Source of the DNA: Chlorogloea purpurea SAG 13.99
GTDB lineage: Bacteria > Cyanobacteriota > Cyanobacteriia > Cyanobacteriales > Microcystaceae
DNA length: 50,633 nucleotides
Assembly: GCA_016903695.1 (NCBI GenBank)
Contig: JADQBB010000032.1
Coordinates: 1 to 50,633 of the forward strand
Direction of reading: 5' to 3'
The notes beneath the pieces were generated by a model. It saw nothing but the letters and a program-made list of their open reading frames with translations, did no database searches and was not told the DNA's origin. This document shows, one piece after another, positions 1-8,597 of this stretch. The position numbers were made by a program, and so were the translations under genes. Positions within the stretch are counted from its first letter, which is position 1; each line of letters starts with the position of its first letter.

Positions 1-137
1 AGCATCCCAATTATGCAAGGTATACCTGACCCGACCGTGATTAAAATCACGGTCTCATAGCAGAAGTCCTCTTAAGAGGACTTGGACTATGAGGCGGGGA
101 ATTGATTCCCCGCCGGTCGTTGCAAAAATGGGATGCT
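1..137. repeat. Nested palindromic block with cloverleaf folding potential
   Basis: Bases 1-20 pair with 118-137 (17 of 20 positions by my count), and 24-26 can extend this stem with 115-117. Enclosed are three abutting hairpins. The first is 33-54, a 10-bp perfect stem with a 2-nt loop. The second is 54-93, with a 7-bp outer stem, a 3x3 internal loop and the perfect 20-nt palindrome 64-83. The third is 93-114, a 10-bp perfect stem with a 2-nt loop. Only 27-32 stays clearly unpaired. The block may start before the window. It lies where the missing upstream part of the tnpB remnant should be, so it may be an inserted MITE-like element, but a structured RNA or another recombination relic is possible. 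Confidence 0.7.
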
Positions 138-344
138 CCCGAAAAATTACCGTTGAACGTAAGGGAATGGACTTGCACCTGTGGTGTAACCCATGACCGC
201 GACATCAACGCAAGTAAGAATATTTTGGCGGCGGGACTCGCCGTTTCAGTCTGCGGAGCGACCGTAAGAGCCGAACAGAGTAAGTCTGTTAAGCCAGGTG
301 CGAAAAACCCCTCCGGGGGAAGGAAACAGAAACCTATATCGTGA
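102..344 (+). pseudogene. tnpB: TnpB (IS200/IS605 OrfB) C-terminal remnant
   Basis: Only about the last 70 codons of a TnpB-type RNA-guided nuclease gene remain, with recognisable homology from about base 138. The remnant keeps the second half of the zinc ribbon (REWTCTCG; the usual CxxC is reduced to CxC) and the last RuvC motif ([10 protein letters not shown]), then the usual basic tail. Full TnpB proteins are around 400 residues, so the REC/WED regions and the first two RuvC acidic residues are absent. In this frame a TGA at 90-92 lies upstream, inside the palindromic block, and the only start is a TTG at 102. It is therefore a dead gene. No TnpA is visible, so the element cannot move on its own. 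Confidence 0.85.
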
Positions 345-350
345 GGTGTA

Positions 351-388
351 GGAATCCCCGTAGCTTGAGCTAGGGGTGGATGTCAATC
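351..388 (+). mobile_element. IS200/IS605-type right end with terminal hairpin
   Basis: Seven bases after the tnpB remnant stop there is the hairpin 356-376, with arms CCCC+TAGCT and AGCTA+GGGG and a bulged G. It is followed by TGGATGTCAA. This arrangement is characteristic of the right end of cyanobacterial IS200/IS605 elements, and in intact elements the same segment forms the 3' scaffold of the TnpB-associated omega (reRNA) guide RNA. The element boundary is probably near 388. Host sequence would then begin only about 20 bases upstream of the phytochrome kinase start codon. Confidence 0.65.
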
Positions 389-407
389 AGACAATTTTGT
401 CGCTTAT

Positions 408-3371
408 ATGGATAGAATGAATACGGATATACTTAATCCCTTAACTCACGACTTGAGCAACTGCGAAACTGAAGCTATACATTCGCCAGGGCTAATTCAA
501 CCTCACGGGGTACTTTTCGTATTGGCAGAAAGTGATTTACAAATAATTCGAGTCAGCGACAATACTGAAGTTTTTTTTGCAATAGAGGCTAAATCTTTAA
601 TCGGACGAAAATTAGACTTTTTATTTTCCGAAAAGCAAATTAATGATTTTAAAAAATCCCTACAGAATTTGGATCCTAAAATAGTCCAAAGCATAGAATT
701 AGAAAGAAACATCGACGAGCAATCAAGTTTATTTAAAGGGCAATATCACAAGAATGAGGATTTTGTCATATTGGAATTGGAAAAAGAAGATTCGCCTGGC
801 TTATCAGAATTATATTTTTATAATTTAATCAAACAATTTATAGAAAATATTAAAAAAACCGAAAATTTTGGAGAAACTATTAAATTAGTTGCCCAAGAGA
901 TTCGTAGTATAACTGGATACGATCGAGTGATGGTATATCAATTTGAATCAGATGGTTCGGGTGTGGTCATCGCTGAAAGTAAAGGAGAAAACGTATTAGA
1001 ATCTTACTTGGATATGCACTATCCCGCCGTGGATATTCCCAAACAGGCGAGGAAACTGTACGTGCAAAATTGGGTCAGATTGATCCTAGATACTAACTAC
1101 GAACCTGTTTCCCTATTTCCCCCTATCAATCCAGTTACCGAGAAGCCGGTGGATCTGAGCTATTCCGTATTGAGAAGCGTCTCATCCATGCACTTAGAAT
1201 ACTGCCACAACATGGGTTTGTCCGGCAGTATGACCATCTCGATCGTCAATAAACAAGAACTAGCGGGTTTGATAGTATGTCACCATTATTCTCCTAGATA
1301 TATCAACTATCAAACTCGCTATTATTGCGAATTTTTAGGGAAATTAATTTCTTTAGAGTTTTTTCATCAACAGGAAAAAGAAGCCGAAAAAGAAAGAGAA
1401 AAAATTAAAGAATTAAAACTAAAATTGGGTTATAAAATAGATGATAAAAGTGTATCTTTTGGCAATGTAATCAAACACAACTCTTTAACAATTTTAGATT
1501 TAGTTAAAGCTCAAGGGGCGGCCTTGTATTTGGGAGACGAATTAATTCTCATCGGTGCAACCCCTACCGAAAAACAAGTCAGAGATTTGATGGATTGGTT
1601 CTTCAGCCTACCCCAGCAGGAAGTGTTCTCTACTAGTTCCCTGCCGGAAATTTATCCCACTGCCAAAAAATTCAAAAAAGAGGCGGCGGGCCTTCTGGTA
1701 ATTTCCATATTTCTCCACAATACTTCCTATCATCTCTTCTGGTTCAGAACCGAAGTAATACAAACGGTTAATTGGGGGGGGAATCCTCATCAACCTTATC
1801 AAATAGATCCCTATAACATTCACCGCCTCTCCCCCCGCGGCTCTTTCGATCTCTGGCGGGAATCGGTGTGCGAAAAATCCCTATCGTGGCAACCTGTAGA
1901 AATAGAAGCGGCCTTGGAGTTACGCAGCACTTTACTTCTGGCCGCCCTAGAATTTTCTCAAGTGGCACTACAAAAAGCCGCAGAACAAGCGGAAATAGCC
2001 AATCGCACCAAAAGTCAATTTTTGGCGAGAATGAGTCATGAATTACGCACCCCTCTCAACGCCATCCTCGGCTTCGCCCAGTTAATGAATCGCAACACCA
2101 ATTTATCGATCGATCAAAGAGAATACATAGACATCATCAATCGTAGCGGCGAACATTTACTGGCTTTAATCAACGACGTATTAGAAATGTCGAAGATAGA
2201 AGCCGGACAGCAAACCTTCAACGAAAACGATTTTAACCTTTACAACCTGCTGGATTCCCTCAAGCAAATTTTTACAATGAAAGCCCAGAATAAGGGTTTA
2301 GAATTGGTTTTTGACCTGAGGCCGGAAGTACCGGAATATATAACCACGGACGAAAATAAACTGCGCCAAGTTTTATCCAACCTCCTCGATAATGCCTTTA
2401 AATTTACTAAAGTCGGCCAAATTACCGTGCGGGTTTCCTGCCCGAAAGAAAAAACAGAAATTATCTTTGAAGTGGCCGATACGGGCGCGGGTATCGCTGA
2501 AAACGAAATCGGTATACTGTTTGAACCCTTCGTGCAAACGGAATCCGGTCGTAAATCGATGCAGGGTACAGGTTTAGGCTTACCCATCAGCCGTCAATTC
2601 GTGCGCCTGTTGGGAGGGGAAATGACCGTGAGGAGTGCCGTGCGGAAAGGCTCAACATTTACTTTTAACATTAAAGTGGCACTGTGCGATCGTAATGATG
2701 TTATCGCCTTGAACTGCGAGAGACGAATTATCGGTTTAGAGCCGAATCAACTCAATTACCGGATATTAGTCGTAGAAGACGTAGAGCAAAATCGTCGCCT
2801 GTTGTGGGAATTAATGAACACGATCGGTTTCGAGGTGCGTACAGCCGAAAATGGTCTAGAAGCCCTTTCCATCTGGCAATCTTGGCGGCCCCATTTAATT
2901 TGGATGGATATATTAATGCCTATCATGGATGGTTATGAAGCCACCAAGAGGATCAAAGCCACTCCCGAAGGGCAACAGACGGTAATCATCGCCCTCACGG
3001 CTAACGCCTTTTCCTCCGAGCAGAAAACCGCTAAAACAGCCGGTTGTAATGATTTTCTCTCTAAACCCTATCGCGAGAAGGTGCTATTAGAAAAAATGGC
3101 ACTGCATTTAGGGGTGCGCTACTATTACGAGACAGATCCGTTAAAATCTCAAAAAGCGCGAGAATTAACTAAATTAACGAGAGAAGAGCTGTTAGTTATG
3201 CCCCAACTTTGGCTGGGTAAAGTTTATCAAGCCGCTTCTCATTTAGATGAAGAAACTATATTGGAGTTAATTAAAGAAATCCCGGATGAATACGAAGTGA
3301 TCGCTAGGAAATTGAAAGAATTAGTTAATAATTATCGCCTAGATGTCATCTTGGAGCTAACGCGAGTTTAA
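408..3371 (+). CDS. Bacteriophytochrome-type hybrid histidine kinase
   Basis: This is a 987-residue red/far-red light sensor kinase. In order it has PAS (about 20-125), GAF (145-325), PHY (335-515), HisKA (about 535-600), HATPase (640-765) and a C-terminal receiver (784-900) plus a short helical tail. Cys19, followed by the ETEAIHSPGLIQPHG segment, sits where bacteriophytochromes attach biliverdin. The GAF site that carries Cys in Cph1-type phytochromes is instead Met-His (SSMHLEYCHNMG). The GAF DIP motif (near 209) and the PHY tongue PRGSF (near 477) are intact. The phosphorylation His is 544 in SHELRTP, and HATPase N and G boxes are clear. The receiver Asp is about 834 in WMDILMP. The start is ATG 408; ATG 417 is an alternative. 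The promoter must lie within or behind the IS right end. No partner gene adjoins it. Confidence 0.95.
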   Translation: MDRMNTDILNPLTHDLSNCETEAIHSPGLIQPHGVLFVLAESDLQIIRVSDNTEVFFAIEAKSLIGRKLDFLFSEKQINDFKKSLQNLDPKIVQSIELERNIDEQSSLFKGQYHKNEDFVILELEKEDSPGLSELYFYNLIKQFIENIKKTENFGETIKLVAQEIRSITGYDRVMVYQFESDGSGVVIAESKGENVLESYLDMHYPAVDIPKQARKLYVQNWVRLILDTNYEPVSLFPPINPVTEKPVDLSYSVLRSVSSMHLEYCHNMGLSGSMTISIVNKQELAGLIVCHHYSPRYINYQTRYYCEFLGKLISLEFFHQQEKEAEKEREKIKELKLKLGYKIDDKSVSFGNVIKHNSLTILDLVKAQGAALYLGDELILIGATPTEKQVRDLMDWFFSLPQQEVFSTSSLPEIYPTAKKFKKEAAGLLVISIFLHNTSYHLFWFRTEVIQTVNWGGNPHQPYQIDPYNIHRLSPRGSFDLWRESVCEKSLSWQPVEIEAALELRSTLLLAALEFSQVALQKAAEQAEIANRTKSQFLARMSHELRTPLNAILGFAQLMNRNTNLSIDQREYIDIINRSGEHLLALINDVLEMSKIEAGQQTFNENDFNLYNLLDSLKQIFTMKAQNKGLELVFDLRPEVPEYITTDENKLRQVLSNLLDNAFKFTKVGQITVRVSCPKEKTEIIFEVADTGAGIAENEIGILFEPFVQTESGRKSMQGTGLGLPISRQFVRLLGGEMTVRSAVRKGSTFTFNIKVALCDRNDVIALNCERRIIGLEPNQLNYRILVVEDVEQNRRLLWELMNTIGFEVRTAENGLEALSIWQSWRPHLIWMDILMPIMDGYEATKRIKATPEGQQTVIIALTANAFSSEQKTAKTAGCNDFLSKPYREKVLLEKMALHLGVRYYYETDPLKSQKARELTKLTREELLVMPQLWLGKVYQAASHLDEETILELIKEIPDEYEVIARKLKELVNNYRLDVILELTRV

Positions 3372-3799
3372 CTATAGTCAACACCCCGATATTTCCTACC
3401 GGGTTTCGGCCCTACGGGGATGACGATTTTCGGTTGAGTTGTCTCCGTACCTCGATATTTTCTACTAGACTCGACGGGTATGTTCTCTTCTGAATCTTTC
3501 TTTTTTTCAAGGTTAGGGGCCCGGTAATTAGACAGGGAGTTACTATAATTAACAACTTTGGGCTTTTCTACTCTTTCTTCTTTCCAGACGCTGAAGAATA
3601 AGGGGGTTTCGACGACGAAACAATCTAAACCCTGCTTCTCGTATTCCTCGCAAGCGTCGATCGCTTTAGATTTAAAACGTTTTGCCACGTCAGAAACCCT
3701 GATAAACTGCTTATTAAAGCAATTTATTTTAAACTCTGTTTTTATTTTGGCTCCTTCGATTCCCTCTGCTTCTAGCTCGTTGATCGTGTAGATTTTCAT
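3368..3799 (-). CDS. Hypothetical protein with duplicated RKYRG motif
   Basis: A 143-residue soluble protein of unknown function; I recognise no domain. The N-terminal 80 residues look folded, with an acidic start (INELEAEGIEGAKIK) followed by a mixed alpha/beta pattern. Residues from about 85 on are low-complexity, rich in Lys, Glu, Ser and Pro, and carry RKYRG twice, the second copy almost at the C-terminus. There is no signal peptide or membrane segment. The gene converges on the phytochrome kinase, and the two 3' ends overlap by four bases. The ATG start at 3799 is the only good candidate. The duplicated tail could be a short linear binding motif, but that is a guess. Confidence 0.7.
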   Translation of the reverse strand: MKIYTINELEAEGIEGAKIKTEFKINCFNKQFIRVSDVAKRFKSKAIDACEEYEKQGLDCFVVETPLFFSVWKEERVEKPKVVNYSNSLSNYRAPNLEKKKDSEENIPVESSRKYRGTETTQPKIVIPVGPKPGRKYRGVDYS

Positions 3800-3950
3800 A
3801 TTTTCAGTAATTTCAATGGGTTTAAAGAAGTAGGCGTGAGTTGGAAAACCAGTGTTTATACTATATTAATAACTTTTACTGATTTAATTGTGCCTTCTAT
3901 TACCGAATCGATCATGAATCGCTCATCACCCACCCCTATCTATCCTGCCC

Positions 3951-5669
3951 GTGATACGTGAGCTAAAATATAAGGATGTACCTTTATCCCCCGTAACGCC
4001 TATCGATACCATCTATGGCAACACCCAAGGTTTAAAAGCCAACCAGATGAAACAGTTACAGAGACTGTATAATGAACGCTTACCGATCGATACCTTGACC
4101 ACCCCCGAATTCGCCCAAAGGTTGGCGGGCATCAGCACCGAAATCCATCAGCCCCTCTGCGCCTATATCAATCGCCGGGGCCAAATAATCCGCGTCGGTA
4201 TCGGCACACCCAGGCAAACCCAAATACCCCTGTTAGAATTGCCCCGCTACGGCGTTGAGCGTCTCTGCGGTATCCGCTGTATAGCCACCGAACTCAAGCC
4301 CGAAGCCCCGAAAGAAGCCAGCCTCACGGCCATGGCCCTACAGCGACTCGATGCTCTAGTCACTTTGAACCTCACCGGCTCCGGTATGATCCGGCGCGGC
4401 GGGGGGGCTACTGGCTATATAGAAGATGTGTACTTGGCCCACTTGGTTCCGGGTGACGAAGATAATCACGAGAGTAAATGGACGGTTTCACCTCCTTTAA
4501 GTTTAGAGAGTCTCAGTAAACAGGATTTCCTCTCTTTAGTGGAAGGATTAGAAACAGAATTTCAAAAAGAATTCCGGGCTAGACAAGTCGATACTAAGAG
4601 CGATCGAGTCTTGATCGTCGGACTCATGACCGAAGACAATAAAGCCCAACAATTCGAGGATGGCCTTACCGAATTAACCCGCCTCGTGGATACAGCCGGG
4701 GGCGAAGTTCTGGAAATCACCCGCCAGAAACGCAGTCACCCCCATCCCCAAACGGTTATCGGTTCGGGCAAAGTAGAAGAAATAGCCTTATTGGTGCAAA
4801 CTTTAGGCGCTAACCTGGTGGTGTTCAATCGCGATCTATCCCCAGCCCAAATCCGCAACCTAGAGACAGGAATGGGTGTGCGGGTGGTCGATCGCACCGA
4901 GGTTATCCTCGACATCTTCGCCCAGCGGGCCCAGTCGGGAGCGGGTAAACTACAAGTAGAACTAGCCCAATTAGAATATATGCTACCCCGTCTCAGCGGG
5001 CGAGGCCTTGCCATGTCGAGGCTAGGGGGTGGTATCGGGACGAGAGGCCCCGGAGAAACGAAACTAGAGACGGAAAAAAGGACTATTGGCAAACGTCTGT
5101 CACGTCTACAACAGGAAGTTAACCAATTACAGGCCCATCGCTCCCGCCTTCGCAAACAACGACAAAAACAGGATGTGGCCAGCGTGGCTATAGTCGGTTA
5201 TACCAACGCCGGTAAATCCACCCTGATCAACGCTCTCACCTCCGCCGGAGTGTATACTGCCGACCAACTCTTCGCCACCCTCGACCCCACCACCCGCCGC
5301 CTGACGGTAGAGGATAAGACCCTTCTACTCACCGATACGGTGGGTTTTATCCACGAGTTGCCCCCCTCCCTAGTGGATGCTTTCCGCGCCACTTTAGAGG
5401 AGGTGACGGAAGCCGATGCCCTCCTGCACGTAGTGGATTTATCTCACCCCGCCTGGTCGAGTCAAATTACCTCCGTCAACGCCATCCTAGAAGAAATGCC
5501 CATTCAAACCGGCCCGATGTTGATGGCTTTTAATAAAATCGATCGAGCCGATACTGAAGTGTTGGAACAAGCTAAAATCGATTATCCCAATGCCGTTTTT
5601 ATTTCCGCTTCCCGCCGGGTAGGCATGGAAACCCTCAAGCATAAATTACTGAATTTGATAAATTATTAA
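3951..5669 (+). CDS. hflX: Ribosome-associated GTPase HflX
   Basis: A 572-residue HflX, a translational GTPase that binds the 50S subunit and splits stalled or hibernating ribosomes. It has the HflX N-terminal domain, the glycine-rich linker typical of the family (SGRGLAMSRLGGGIGTRGPGE, near 345-365) and a C-terminal G domain. The G1 box is GYTNAGKS (about 416-423), G3 is DTVGF (about 462), G4 is NKID (about 528) and G5 is SAS. It is longer than E. coli HflX (about 426 residues) because of an extra N-terminal region of roughly 190 residues, as seen in cyanobacterial homologues. The start is GTG 3951; a nearby upstream ATG (3914) is out of frame. It appears monocistronic. Confidence 0.96.
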   Translation: MIRELKYKDVPLSPVTPIDTIYGNTQGLKANQMKQLQRLYNERLPIDTLTTPEFAQRLAGISTEIHQPLCAYINRRGQIIRVGIGTPRQTQIPLLELPRYGVERLCGIRCIATELKPEAPKEASLTAMALQRLDALVTLNLTGSGMIRRGGGATGYIEDVYLAHLVPGDEDNHESKWTVSPPLSLESLSKQDFLSLVEGLETEFQKEFRARQVDTKSDRVLIVGLMTEDNKAQQFEDGLTELTRLVDTAGGEVLEITRQKRSHPHPQTVIGSGKVEEIALLVQTLGANLVVFNRDLSPAQIRNLETGMGVRVVDRTEVILDIFAQRAQSGAGKLQVELAQLEYMLPRLSGRGLAMSRLGGGIGTRGPGETKLETEKRTIGKRLSRLQQEVNQLQAHRSRLRKQRQKQDVASVAIVGYTNAGKSTLINALTSAGVYTADQLFATLDPTTRRLTVEDKTLLLTDTVGFIHELPPSLVDAFRATLEEVTEADALLHVVDLSHPAWSSQITSVNAILEEMPIQTGPMLMAFNKIDRADTEVLEQAKIDYPNAVFISASRRVGMETLKHKLLNLINY

Positions 5670-5905
5670 ATTTCGTAAAGATGGCTTGTTAATCAAAACA
5701 ATATGTGCATGATGAAGCCTCGTAAATATTAATTTTTATCTCAAAAAGTGATGGATCAAGGCCGAAAAAAGGGTAAAGTTGATCACGTTTCTTAAACAAG
5801 AATTAATTGATTTACCGAAAACCGATTTGATCGTAGATCGCGGTAAATGATAAATTTTTAGATGTTCAGTCTTTAGCGTTCCCCAATTCCTCGGAGCAGT
5901 CATCA

Positions 5906-6319
5906 ATGTTCAGTAAACTATTTGGCAAAAAAAAAGATAATTTTTATCTGGAATTAAAAGAAGATAACAAAGGTTCAGCGCCCAAGGCCCCGGCAGTAAC
6001 TAAACCGGAAGCGGTGACACCGGCCCCCGCCCCGACCGTCTCAGCCGCAACCGCAACCGCGGCGAAAGCTGTAGAAGAACCGAAAAAAAACCAGAAAACC
6101 TCGGTCAAAAAAGACAAGAAAGGGAAAGCAGCTCAAGAAAAGCCCGCGGTAGTAGAAACGCCTAAGACCACACCCGCTACCAATGGCAAAGTAGAGCCGA
6201 AAGAAGTAGAATTCGCCACTAAATACATGATCACCCCCAGTCTGTCCCGCCGCCGCCCGGGGCCGAGCCTAAATGCTTTCAAGGATATGGCCAAGAAAGC
6301 AAAAGTGCCCAACAAGTAA
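5906..6319 (+). CDS. Conserved cyanobacterial hypothetical protein, Ala/Pro/Lys-rich
   Basis: A 137-residue protein of unknown function with two conserved-looking ends and a disordered middle. The N-terminus (MFSKLFGKKKDNFYLELKE) and the C-terminus (FATKYMITPSLSRRRPGPS, then a short basic helix) resemble segments I associate with a widespread cyanobacterial protein family. Residues about 25-95 are almost entirely Ala, Pro, Lys, Thr and Glu. There is no signal peptide or transmembrane helix. The start ATG 5906 follows a CGGAG ribosome-binding site. It converges with hisZ with one base between the stop codons. The 236 bases upstream (5670-5905) hold no gene I can see. Confidence 0.8.
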   Translation: MFSKLFGKKKDNFYLELKEDNKGSAPKAPAVTKPEAVTPAPAPTVSAATATAAKAVEEPKKNQKTSVKKDKKGKAAQEKPAVVETPKTTPATNGKVEPKEVEFATKYMITPSLSRRRPGPSLNAFKDMAKKAKVPNK

Positions 6320-6320
6320 T

Positions 6321-7535
6321 TTAAATAGTTTCCCCCTGCTGTGTCCCGTCCGGTTCAACCCAAACCAGACGGGATATTTGCCGGTAAGAAGCGTAGGCGC
6401 GAATACTATCATCGGCTCGCCCACCTAAGTCTAAACTCACTCGCAATGCGGGGTCAGATTGACGCAGGGATTGAGCGCACCTCATAGCCGCCGAGTAAGC
6501 CGTGGTACCCCTGGCGATGACCAGACAATCGATCGAGGGCGTTTCCCGCGGTAAGCTATCCCCACCCAATAAACTAGCGTACAAATCTTCAATGTTGGTG
6601 GAGAAACCCACTCCAGGGGCCGATCTCCCCTGGGGATGATAAAGGCCTAAAAGTCGATCGTAACGTCCTCCCTGGGCTAAGGAGCGCAGTTGTCCACCGT
6701 TGCTACTGATGGCTTTGAAGACGATACCGGTATAATAATCGAAGGTTTGAACGAAACTTAAATCTAGGGTCAGGGGGAAGTCGCCACGGGTTTTATTAAC
6801 TAGCTCTACCAGAGTTTTTAAATTATCGAGCGCCTCTTGACCCTCGCCATCGAGAGCCATTAGAGAAACCAAGCTCAATACTTCATTCGGTTCGCCGCGG
6901 AGATGAAACATCATCATCGCTCTTTCTTTCAGTTCTGGGGAGGGATAATCGAGATTTTCTAAAGTCACGCGATCGAGATGGGCCAGACAATGACGCACTA
7001 GTGCTTTTAAGGGGCCGGGAAACGCTGACAGCAGAGATCCGGTTAAACCCGCCTCGCCGAGGATCAAATGCCATCCCTTCAACCCTAAACTATCGAAACA
7101 ATCCGCTAAAAGTAACAGAATTTCCGCATCCGCGAGAACACCACCAGCAAATAGTAACTCTACACCCGCTTGATAAAATTCCATCTGTCGCCCGTGATAA
7201 TTGGCGGGGGGCTTGCGGAAAACATTGGCGCGGTAACAAATCCGCTGCGGATAGCTAGAATCGGCCATGCGCGTCACCGCCGCGCGCGCGATCGAAGCCG
7301 TTAATTCCGGGCGTAATCCTAGCACCCCGGCACCCGTGCCCCGTAACTGGATCACCGTCTCCGGGTCGATCGCTCCCCCGGCCACCAAGCTATCTAACCA
7401 TTCGATACTCGACGTGACGATCCTCTCGTAACCCCAACGTTGAAATACTCCTTGTAGACGATCGTTGATCCAGCCTTTCTGTGTTACTTCTAGGGGTAAT
7501 AGATCTCTTGCCCCCGCGGGCGGTTGATGAATCAT
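6321..7535 (-). CDS. hisZ: ATP phosphoribosyltransferase regulatory subunit HisZ
   Basis: A 404-residue HisZ, a paralogue of histidyl-tRNA synthetase that lacks aminoacylation. It assembles with short-form HisG to make the active, histidine-regulated first enzyme of histidine biosynthesis. The class-II synthetase-like core is visible: the N-terminal PPAGARDLLP segment, motif 2 around LRPELTASIAR, and the QTFDYYTGIVFKA and GGRYDRL segments that resemble HisRS signatures. The length fits the family (about 390-420). The start is ATG 7535. It lies 19 bases downstream of the J-domain gene on the same strand and may be co-transcribed with it. HisG is not in this window. Confidence 0.94.
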   Translation of the reverse strand: MIHQPPAGARDLLPLEVTQKGWINDRLQGVFQRWGYERIVTSSIEWLDSLVAGGAIDPETVIQLRGTGAGVLGLRPELTASIARAAVTRMADSSYPQRICYRANVFRKPPANYHGRQMEFYQAGVELLFAGGVLADAEILLLLADCFDSLGLKGWHLILGEAGLTGSLLSAFPGPLKALVRHCLAHLDRVTLENLDYPSPELKERAMMMFHLRGEPNEVLSLVSLMALDGEGQEALDNLKTLVELVNKTRGDFPLTLDLSFVQTFDYYTGIVFKAISSNGGQLRSLAQGGRYDRLLGLYHPQGRSAPGVGFSTNIEDLYASLLGGDSLPRETPSIDCLVIARGTTAYSAAMRCAQSLRQSDPALRVSLDLGGRADDSIRAYASYRQISRLVWVEPDGTQQGETI

Positions 7536-7554
7536 AAATTAGTTACTGTAGCTT

Positions 7555-8505
7555 TTACTTTTTTTTACCACCAAAACGCGACCAAAAACCGCCTGGTTTA
7601 TCCGTGTTGGCCCTATCTCTATCGTCCTCGTCTCCCATTTCGATCGTCGGTTTCACCACTTTATCCAATTCTTTTTTACAATTGATGACGATGGGATTCT
7701 TGCGATCGGTTTGCCAGGCTCTGTTAATATGGACTTTAGCCATAGAGGTTTGATTTTGCCGCAGGTAAGCTAATCCTAACAGGGCGTGACAGACGCTATT
7801 TTCCGGTTCTTCTCTGAGCGCGTCGCGTAATTCTCGCACCGCTTGAGCGGGCTGTTCTTTATCTAGATGCTCTTGGGCCCGGCGAATATAAACTACTATG
7901 GGGGCCTCTTTTGATTTAGGAGATGCGTCGGTTGACTTTGGCTCGTTACCCGAAGTAGTTTTGACCGGGGAATTACCTTGGGCTTGTTGACCGATATAGG
8001 GGCGATTGGTTTTTTTCAAATTCTCTTCTTCGGTGAGCATCAAGTACATCAGGTTAAGCTCACTGAGTTGGGCGATTTTCTCTATCACCGTATCGAAATT
8101 ATTGTATTGATCTACACTCAGTGCCTGTAGTAGTTTTTGGTAAGCTAGATCGATGTTAGCGGTGGATTGAGAGAGCTTTTTTGCCGATTCGGAAGCGATC
8201 GTGATCTTGCTCAGATCTTGGGAGACACCGCGCCCTATTTGTCCGATGATCAGGCGAAATTCTGTTTTGGACTGTTCTCTGCTGAGAGTTTCATAGGCGG
8301 GATTGACCATTTTTGACAGCATCTGACCCGCTTGTTCCTGTTCTGGTTTTGATTTAGCCTTACAAGTATCTGGATGGATTTTATAGGCTATTTTTAAATA
8401 TCTTTGTCTAATTTCGGCTATTTCAGCATTTACTGATACTCCTAAGATGGCATAGTGATCGACGAGATCGAATTGAAATAGTCCCTGACGGATTGAAAGA
8501 ATCAT
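7555..8505 (-). CDS. J-domain protein with C-terminal TPR
   Basis: A 316-residue co-chaperone-like protein. The J domain spans about residues 16-75 and keeps the HPD tripeptide at 44-46, so it should stimulate a DnaK partner. There is no Gly/Phe region, zinc finger or C-terminal substrate domain, so it is a class III (type C) J protein. The middle (about 100-200) is helical and charged. Residues about 205-275 form one or two TPR-like repeats (AVRELRDALREEPENSVCHA). The tail is basic. The start is ATG 8505. It sits in a minus-strand run of ferredoxin, inositol-phosphatase, this gene and hisZ; the shared transcription is inferred from spacing. Its client is unknown. Confidence 0.9.
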   Translation of the reverse strand: MILSIRQGLFQFDLVDHYAILGVSVNAEIAEIRQRYLKIAYKIHPDTCKAKSKPEQEQAGQMLSKMVNPAYETLSREQSKTEFRLIIGQIGRGVSQDLSKITIASESAKKLSQSTANIDLAYQKLLQALSVDQYNNFDTVIEKIAQLSELNLMYLMLTEEENLKKTNRPYIGQQAQGNSPVKTTSGNEPKSTDASPKSKEAPIVVYIRRAQEHLDKEQPAQAVRELRDALREEPENSVCHALLGLAYLRQNQTSMAKVHINRAWQTDRKNPIVINCKKELDKVVKPTIEMGDEDDRDRANTDKPGGFWSRFGGKKK

Positions 8506-8597
8506 ATACGCTACTAGGTGAGAAAAAGAGATGTCTAGAAGGAGAAAAACATAGAAATTTCCGAACTATTCTGTTAATTAACGGTAGAGGTAGATAT

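Noticed and set aside
3914..3950. Upstream ATG at 3914 as the hflX start.
   Set aside because: It is 37 bases from GTG 3951, so not in the hflX frame.
4736..5155. Minus-strand ORF of 139 codons rich in Arg, Ser and Thr.
   Set aside because: Antisense to the hflX core and with biased composition; hflX has complete GTPase motifs.
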